Below are positions 1 to 5,428 of a stretch of DNA of 5,428 bases, one piece after another. The DNA comes from Pseudomonadota bacterium (GTDB lineage Bacteria > Pseudomonadota > Gammaproteobacteria > Xanthomonadales > Xanthomonadaceae). Where the stretch lies: assembly GCA_023395465.1 (NCBI GenBank), contig JAEWZE010000067.1:1-5428 (forward strand), written 5' to 3'. The notes beneath the pieces are model-generated. The model was not told the DNA's origin. It saw nothing but the letters and a program-made list of their open reading frames with translations, and did not search any database. Both the position numbers and the translations under genes were made by a program. The number at the start of each line of letters is the position of its first letter. The first letter of the stretch is position 1.

Positions 1-343
1 TCGGCGCGCAGCTCCAGGTCGGAAGCGGCGAGGGCGGGGTGGCGCAGCACGAGTCGCAACGGCTGCCCACGTTCGAAGTCGCCGGTCACCGGCAGCACCT
101 CGAGGAAGCCTTCGTCGACGCGCACGATCGCGCTCAGGCGCAGGTCGCGGGCGCGCGCGTCCGGGCTGAGGTCGGAGACCTGGATCTGCGCGGTGCGCGT
201 GACCACGTCGCCGACGGAGTCGCTGGAATCGCGCGCCGCGAGGCTCACCAGGATCACGCCGGCGACCACCGAGGCCGCGGGCAGGCCCAGCACCAGCCAC
301 ATCATCGGCTCGCGCCAGAAAGGGCGTTTCTTGTCTTCCGTCA

Positions 344-344
<1 letters not shown>
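1..344 (-). CDS. ccoH: cbb3 oxidase assembly factor CcoH/FixH, partial (C-terminus outside window)
   Basis: The first 114 residues of a FixH-family protein whose 3' end lies beyond position 1. The cytoplasmic start MTEDKKRPFWREPMMW leads into one membrane helix (about residues 15-36, LVLGLPAASVVAGVILVSLA), then a periplasmic domain rich in beta-type stretches (SAIVRVDEGFLEVLPVTGDF, then PLRLVLRHPALAAS). FixH proteins associate with the cbb3 oxidase and are needed for its assembly or stability. Assignment rests on the N-terminal PFWREPM plus helix pattern, the periplasmic LRLVLRHP stretch and the position directly after ccoG. The DDYYK-type motif usual after the helix in many FixH proteins is not seen; the stretch reads DVVTRTAQIQ instead. 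The ATG shares its A with the ccoG TGA stop (TGATG), and a weak GGA lies eight bases upstream, so translation is probably coupled to ccoG. Confidence 0.85.
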
Positions 345-1893
<1,549 letters not shown>

Positions 1894-1897
<4 letters not shown>

Positions 1898-2196
1898 TGC
1901 TTGTCCGGGGGGAGTGCCCTGTTGAAGCGGCTCGAGGGCCGCAGGAGGATCCAGGTGAACAGGCTCGAGGCCGCGGTCGCGACCCAGAACATGAAGAAGG
2001 CGATCGAGTAGCCCAGGCTGCGGCTCATCTGCAGCTCGGGGAAGGTGATGTCACGCAGCGCGAGCGGGTCGACGAAGGCCGAGAACACCATCGTCGACAC
2101 GCCCGCGGCGAAGAAGCTGGGCCACAGGATGGCGCCGACCCGCTGCGCCATGGGGCGCGGCGGGTGGTCGAAGCCGGGGCCGGGGGCGGCGCTCAC
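1894..2196 (-). CDS. Uncharacterised two-helix membrane protein in the cco operon
   Basis: A 100-residue protein that I cannot name. A proline- and glycine-rich N-terminus (residues 2-15) is followed by a first hydrophobic segment at about 22-42 (starting ILWPSFFAAGVS), a short loop (VDPLALRDITFPELQMSR), and a second segment at about 62-85 (GYSIAFFMFWVATAASSLFT). It ends in a basic tail (RPSSRFNRALPPDKQ). There is no cysteine and only one histidine (H11), so no metal or haem site is evident. By the positive-inside rule both ends would be cytoplasmic. The GTG start at 2196 is chosen because it overlaps the ccoP stop as GTGA and has GGAGG four bases upstream. An ATG at 2151 would give 85 residues but has no ribosome site. 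I recall similar small WPSFF-type proteins next to respiratory genes in other proteobacteria, without a known role. Its place between oxidase and assembly genes suggests a part in cbb3 assembly or stability; that is inference. Confidence 0.8.
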
Positions 2197-3128
2197 TGGG
2201 CCTCCGGCGACTGCTCCCGGCCGGCGGTGTTGCTGGACAGCGACCAGACGTAGGAAGCGACCAGCCGCGAGCGGGTCTCGCCCAGCAGGTCGCGGTGCGC
2301 CGGCATGACGCCGTGGCGGCCATTGCGGATGGTCTCCATGATCGACTCCACGGAGTTGCCGTACATGGCGTAGCCGTCGGTCAGGTCCGGGGCGCCCAGG
2401 TCCTGGTTGCCCTTGCCGTCGATGCCGTGGCAGGCCACGCAGACGCCTTCGTACAGGCCCTTGCCCTGTGCGGCGAAGAAGTCGTTCTCGGGCACCTCGC
2501 CGGCCAGCGAGCGGACGTAGGTGGCCACCGAGAGCACGGCGTTCTCGCCGCCCATGCCGGTGAGCACCGTGCCCCACTCGGGCATCACGCCCTCGCGGCC
2601 GTCGAGCACGGTCTGCAGGATCTGCTCCTCGGAGCCGCCCCAGTGCCAGATGTCGTCGGTCAGGTTCGGGTAGCCCACCGCGCCCTGCGCGGACGAGCCG
2701 TGGCAGGTGGCGCAGGTGTTGGCGAAGATCGCGCGGCCCAGCTCGACGGCGCGCGGGTCGCCGGCGAGCTCGGAGATCGGGCGGCCGTCGTAGGGACGGA
2801 AGGTCTCGGCCAGCACCGCGTCCTGCTTCGCCTTGTCCGCGTCGTGCTCGGCGGCCGACGTCCAGTTGCCGAAACCCTTGAAGTTGCCCAGGCCCGGGTA
2901 CCACAGCAGGTAGGCGACCGAGTACACCATGGTCAGGTAGAAACCGATGATCCACCAGCGCGGCAGCGGCTTGTTGTACTCGGTGATGTCACCGTCCCAG
3001 ACGTGGCTGGTGTCTTCGGGCTTGGGGTCGCCCGGGCGACGGCGGCTGGTCCAGGCGAGGAGGGCCCAGAGGCCGACCAGGTTCAGCACCACCAGCGCGA
3101 TGACGTAAATGCTCCAACCGGTGCTCAT
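2193..3128 (-). CDS. ccoP: cbb3-type cytochrome c oxidase subunit III, dihaem cytochrome c (CcoP)
   Basis: A 311-residue dihaem cytochrome c, the entry point for electrons from soluble cytochromes or the bc1 complex. It has two membrane helices (about residues 5-26 and 58-78) linked by a loop carrying the family signature WDGDITEYNKPLPRWW (44-59), which marks the two-helix form of CcoP. The periplasmic part holds two cytochrome c domains. Haem 1 is CATCH (C139, C142, H143) with M182 in GVMPEW as probable axial ligand. Haem 2 is CVACH (C230, C233, H234) with M275 in GVMPAH. Both domains also carry the expected PNLTD and PDLTD turns. The ATG overlaps the ccoQ stop by four bases and has GAGGAG eight bases upstream. 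The stop overlaps the GTG start of the following small gene. No key residue is missing and the length is normal for the family. Confidence 0.97.
   Translation of the reverse strand: MSTGWSIYVIALVVLNLVGLWALLAWTSRRRPGDPKPEDTSHVWDGDITEYNKPLPRWWIIGFYLTMVYSVAYLLWYPGLGNFKGFGNWTSAAEHDADKAKQDAVLAETFRPYDGRPISELAGDPRAVELGRAIFANTCATCHGSSAQGAVGYPNLTDDIWHWGGSEEQILQTVLDGREGVMPEWGTVLTGMGGENAVLSVATYVRSLAGEVPENDFFAAQGKGLYEGVCVACHGIDGKGNQDLGAPDLTDGYAMYGNSVESIMETIRNGRHGVMPAHRDLLGETRSRLVASYVWSLSSNTAGREQSPEAQ
2201..2205 (-). promoter_or_regulatory. Ribosome binding site for the two-helix protein gene
   Basis: GGAGG lies four bases before the GTG at 2196, within the last codons of ccoP (Pro-Glu-Ala-Gln). The spacing is short but the match is good. 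It is the main reason, with the GTGA overlap, to prefer this start to the downstream ATG at 2151. Confidence 0.6.
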
Positions 3129-3268
3129 TGCCGGGGCTCCTCGGCGTCGTCCTCAAGGGGCAGCCTGGCGGCTGCGTCGAACATGGCCTTGTGCGAAGGC
3201 CTCCAGATGAATGCCCAGCCGCCGACGAACAGCAGCAGCAGGAACAGCGTGATGATGCCTCCGGTCAT
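3125..3268 (-). CDS. ccoQ: cbb3-type cytochrome c oxidase subunit IV (CcoQ)
   Basis: A 47-residue single-helix protein, the usual size of CcoQ/FixQ, which stabilises the cbb3 complex in species where it has been studied. It begins MTGGIITLFLLLLFVGGWAF (membrane helix about residues 3-21). A short basic cytoplasmic stretch follows (WRPSHKAMF), then DAAARLPLEDD, which matches the family tail pattern in which an AA-LP motif precedes an acidic run. The reading frame stays open far upstream inside ccoO, but the real start is the ATG at 3268, because AGGAGG sits seven bases upstream and the start overlaps the ccoO stop as ATGA. The stop overlaps the ccoP ATG in the same way. Identification rests on this tail, the helix and the position between ccoO and ccoP. 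Confidence 0.93.
   Translation of the reverse strand: MTGGIITLFLLLLFVGGWAFIWRPSHKAMFDAAARLPLEDDAEEPRQ
3137..3142 (-). promoter_or_regulatory. Ribosome binding site for ccoP
   Basis: GAGGAG lies eight bases upstream of the ccoP ATG at 3128, inside the last codons of ccoQ (Glu-Glu of its acidic tail). It supports the ATGA-overlap start. Confidence 0.7.
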
Positions 3269-3948
3269 TGCGCGGCCTCCTGCTCGCCAGTGGCGGACGC
3301 GGCGGCAGCGGCGGCGGTCGGCGCGTGCCGGCCCAGGCCCTGCAGGTAGGCGACCACGGCGTCGAGCTCGGTCCTGCCGGCCACCGCGTCGGCCACGCCG
3401 GCGATGTCCTCGTCGGTGTAGGGATCGCCCAGGCGGCGCAGGTTGCCCATGTTGCGGGCGACCTTGGAGGCATCCACCTCGGTCTCGGCCAGCCACGGGA
3501 AGGACGGCATGTTGGATTCGGGGACCACCGCGCGCGGGTCGATCAGGTGCACGCGGTGCCAGTCGTCGGAGTAGCGGCCGCCGACGCGGGCCAGGTCCGG
3601 GCCGGTGCGCTTGGAACCCCACTGGAACGGCCGGTCGTAGACCGACTCGCCGGCCAGCGAGTAGTGGCCGTAGCGCTCGGACTCGAAGCGCAGCGTGCGC
3701 ACCATCTGCGAGTGGCAGTTGTAGCAGCCTTCGCGGACGTAGATGTCGCGGCCGGCCAGCTCCAGCGCCGGGTAGGGCTCGACGCCGTCCAGGGGCTCGA
3801 TTGCCTCGGCCTGGTACATCAGGGGCACGATCTCGGCGAGGCCGCCGAAGGACACGGCGATCGCGACCAGGATGATCATCAGGCCGACGTTCTTCTCGAC
3901 CTTCTCGTGGGCGTTCGGCGGCGGGGGGGTGGTCTTGTGATCGCTCAT
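3265..3948 (-). CDS. ccoO: cbb3-type cytochrome c oxidase subunit II, monohaem cytochrome c (CcoO)
   Basis: A 227-residue membrane-anchored cytochrome c that passes electrons to CcoN. After a proline-rich cytoplasmic N-terminus (TTPPPPNAHEKVEKN) there is one membrane helix at about residues 21-43, then the periplasmic haem domain. The single haem c motif is CYNCH (C75, C78, H79), inside REGCYNCHSQMVRTLRFE, a hallmark stretch of CcoO/FixO. M147 in ESNMPSFPWL is the likely second axial ligand. RTGPDLARVGGRYSDDWH and the RNMGNLRRLGDPYT stretch are also typical. The C-terminus ends in an alanine-rich tail (about residues 211-227) that looks unstructured. The ATG lies one base after the ccoN stop (TGA, C, ATG) with only a weak AGG about nine bases upstream, so coupling to ccoN translation is likely. 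Its stop overlaps the ccoQ start by four bases (ATGA). Confidence 0.97.
   Translation of the reverse strand: MSDHKTTPPPPNAHEKVEKNVGLMIILVAIAVSFGGLAEIVPLMYQAEAIEPLDGVEPYPALELAGRDIYVREGCYNCHSQMVRTLRFESERYGHYSLAGESVYDRPFQWGSKRTGPDLARVGGRYSDDWHRVHLIDPRAVVPESNMPSFPWLAETEVDASKVARNMGNLRRLGDPYTDEDIAGVADAVAGRTELDAVVAYLQGLGRHAPTAAAAAASATGEQEAAQ
3276..3281 (-). promoter_or_regulatory. Consensus ribosome binding site for ccoQ
   Basis: A full AGGAGG lies seven bases before the ccoQ ATG. It is embedded in the last codons of ccoO and coincides with its Gln-Glu-Ala tail. It fixes the ccoQ start at 3268 and rules out longer versions of this frame. Confidence 0.8.
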
Positions 3949-3949
3949 G

Positions 3950-5407
3950 TCAGGCAGCCTGGGTCGAAGCGCGGGCGCTGGAAGGGTCGGGCGGCATCAC
4001 CGGATGCGCGACGGGGGCCTTGGCCATCTGGAAGGTCTTCCAGGTGTTGACCGCCATCAGGACCATGCCGGAAAGGACGAGCACGCCGCCGCCGAGACGC
4101 ACGAGGTAGTACGGATAGGTGGCGTTGAGCGCCTCGACGAAGCTGTAGGTCAGCGTGCCGTCGGCGTTGGTGGCGCGCCACATCAGGCCCTGCATGACGC
4201 CGGCGATCCACATCGAGGCGATGTACAGCACCACGCCGATGGTGTGCAGCCAGAAGTGCAGGTCGATCCACTTGGTGGAGTACATCTCGCGCAGGCCCAG
4301 CAGGCGCGGCAGCAGCGCGTAGATCGAGCCGATCGAGATCATCGCCACCCAGCCCAGCGCGCCGGCGTGGACATGGCCCACGGTCCAGTCGGTGTAGTGG
4401 GACAGCGAGTTGACCGTCTTGATCGACATCATCGGCCCCTCGAACGTGGCGATCATGTAGAAGCTGAGCGCGACGATGAGGAACTTCAGGATCGGGTCGG
4501 TGCGCAGCTTATGCCACACGCCCGACAGGGTCATGATGCCGTTGATCGCGCCGCCCCAGCTGGGCGCGAGCAGGATCAGCGAGAACACCATGCCCAGGTT
4601 CTGCGCCCAGTCGGGCAGGGCGGTGTAGTGCAGGTGGTGCGGGCCGGCCCACATGTACACCGCGATCAGCGCCCAGAAGTGCACGATCGACAGGCGGTAG
4701 GAGTAGATCGGGCGCTCGGCCTGCTTGGGCACGAAGTAGTACATCATGCCCAGGAAGCCGGCCGTCAGCAGGAAGCCCACCGCGTTGTGGCCGTACCACC
4801 ACTGCACCATCGCGTCGACCGCGCCGGTGTAGATGCTGTAAGACTTGCCCAGGCCGACCGGGATCGCGATGTTGTTGACGATGTGCAGCAGGGCGATGGC
4901 GATGATGTAGGCGCCGTAGAACCAGTTCGCAACGTAGATGTGCTTGACCCGGCGCTTGGCGATGGTGCCGAAGAACAGCACCGCGTACCCCACCCACACC
5001 ACCGTGATCAGCAGGTCGACCGGCCATTCGAGCTCGGCGTATTCCTTGCCCTGGGTCATGCCCAGCGGCAGGGTGACGGCCGCGGCGACGATCACCGCCT
5101 GCCAGCCCCAGAACACGAACGCGGCCAGTTTGTCCGACAGCAGGCGCACGTGGCAGGTGCGCTGCACCACGTGCAGGCTGGTGGCGAACAGCGCGCTGCC
5201 GCCGAAGGCGAAGATCACCGCGTTGGTGTGCAGCGGGCGCAGGCGCCCGTAGCTCAGCCAGGAGATGCCCTTGGTGAGGTCCGGCCAGTACAGCTGCGCG
5301 GCGATCAACACGCCCACGGCCATGCCGACGATGCCCCAGACCACGGTCATCACCGCGAACTGGCGGACCACCTTGTCGTTGTAAGTTTCTGTAGCGGCCT
5401 GTTGCAT
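3950..5407 (-). CDS. ccoN: cbb3-type cytochrome c oxidase subunit I (CcoN)
   Basis: Catalytic subunit of the inner-membrane cbb3 oxidase; it reduces O2 to water at a haem b3-CuB centre and pumps protons. Numbered from the preferred start (485 residues), the protein shows the low-spin haem b ligand H60 in RPLHTNAV, CuB ligand H207 in WWYGHNAVG, Y251 in AVYMWAGPHH (the tyrosine cross-linked to H207 in this family), CuB ligands H257 and H258 in GPHHLHY, E323 in TFEGPMM, and H345 and H347 in GHVHAGALGW for haems b3 and b. These numbers agree with those I recall for Pseudomonas stutzeri CcoN. About twelve hydrophobic segments fit the family. The ATG at 5407 is preferred because AGGA lies six bases upstream and the protein then opens MQQAATETYNDKVVRQF, close to relatives. 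An in-frame ATG at 5422 would add five residues. First gene of the visible operon; its stop is one base before ccoO. Confidence 0.97.
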   Translation of the reverse strand: MQQAATETYNDKVVRQFAVMTVVWGIVGMAVGVLIAAQLYWPDLTKGISWLSYGRLRPLHTNAVIFAFGGSALFATSLHVVQRTCHVRLLSDKLAAFVFWGWQAVIVAAAVTLPLGMTQGKEYAELEWPVDLLITVVWVGYAVLFFGTIAKRRVKHIYVANWFYGAYIIAIALLHIVNNIAIPVGLGKSYSIYTGAVDAMVQWWYGHNAVGFLLTAGFLGMMYYFVPKQAERPIYSYRLSIVHFWALIAVYMWAGPHHLHYTALPDWAQNLGMVFSLILLAPSWGGAINGIMTLSGVWHKLRTDPILKFLIVALSFYMIATFEGPMMSIKTVNSLSHYTDWTVGHVHAGALGWVAMISIGSIYALLPRLLGLREMYSTKWIDLHFWLHTIGVVLYIASMWIAGVMQGLMWRATNADGTLTYSFVEALNATYPYYLVRLGGGVLVLSGMVLMAVNTWKTFQMAKAPVAHPVMPPDPSSARASTQAA

Positions 5408-5413
5408 GGCGCG

Positions 5414-5417
5414 TCCT
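5414..5417 (-). promoter_or_regulatory. Ribosome binding site for ccoN (internal ATG)
   Basis: On the minus strand AGGA is followed by six bases (CGCGCC) and then the ATG at 5407. This supports 5407 over the upstream in-frame ATG at 5422, for which only six bases of leader are in the window, so its own ribosome site cannot be judged. Confidence 0.55.
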
Positions 5418-5428
5418 GACATTGAACG

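Noticed and set aside
2197..2955. Upstream extension of the small-gene frame through ccoP, giving a 353-codon frame
   Set aside because: The upstream part is an out-of-frame, Arg- and Gly-rich reading of ccoP. Only the part from the GTG at 2196 looks like a protein, with a ribosome site and hydrophobic helices.
3269..3622. Upstream extension of the ccoQ frame inside ccoO
   Set aside because: It is an Arg-rich shadow of ccoO. The consensus AGGAGG and the family length fix the start at 3268.
2295..3875. A 526-codon open frame on the plus strand opposite ccoP, ccoQ and ccoO
   Set aside because: It crosses three well-supported genes on the other strand and has a low-complexity Arg/Gly/Pro second half. 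No recognisable motif and no plausible operon context.
3947..5419. A 490-codon open frame on the plus strand opposite ccoN
   Set aside because: It is an almost exact mirror of ccoN, rich in His, Asp, Gln and Val. It is an artefact of codon third-position GC bias.
5418..5428. Possible FNR/Anr-type operator upstream of ccoN
   Set aside because: Such a site is expected for a cbb3 operon, but the few bases visible (CGTTCAATGTC on the minus strand) do not contain a TTGAT-N4-ATCAA palindrome. The promoter must lie outside the window.

Overview
The window is a high-GC stretch of bacterial chromosome, close to fully coding, with every gene on the minus strand. It holds a cbb3-type cytochrome c oxidase operon. 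Read in the direction of transcription (from position 5428 down to 1), the order is ccoN, ccoO, ccoQ, ccoP, an unnamed two-helix membrane protein gene, ccoG and the first two thirds or so of ccoH (fixH), which runs off the left edge. The GC-rich codon use, the ccoNOQP-x-GH order and the protein sequences suggest a gammaproteobacterium of the Xanthomonadaceae/Lysobacteraceae type (Lysobacter, Luteimonas, Xanthomonas relatives). That placement is from recall of family sequences, not from a search.

Structural genes (positions 2193-5422): CcoN is the catalytic subunit with all six haem and CuB histidines, the cross-link tyrosine and the conserved TFEGPMM glutamate. CcoO is a membrane-anchored monohaem cytochrome c, CcoP a membrane-anchored dihaem cytochrome c, and CcoQ a 47-residue single-helix subunit. 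Electrons pass from CcoP and CcoO to haem b and then to the haem b3-CuB centre of CcoN, where O2 is reduced with high affinity. This is the usual terminal oxidase for microaerobic growth.

Assembly genes (positions 1-2196): CcoG is a polytopic protein with two 4Fe-4S cluster motifs, whose family acts in copper supply to the oxidase. CcoH is a single-helix assembly or stability factor. Between ccoP and ccoG lies a 100-residue, two-helix protein of unknown function that begins at a GTG codon overlapping the ccoP stop. ccoI and ccoS would be expected beyond position 1, but this cannot be seen.

The genes are packed so that each start overlaps or nearly touches the stop before it (four 4-base overlaps, one 1-base overlap, one 1-base gap). 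They are almost certainly one transcript with translational coupling. The promoter lies beyond position 5428, so no regulatory site for the operon is visible. There is no RNA gene, mobile element, CRISPR array, terminator or gene-free stretch. The region is mostly a conventional housekeeping operon. The less ordinary points are the unnamed two-helix protein, an extended loop in CcoG ahead of its cluster domain, and a divergent CcoH.
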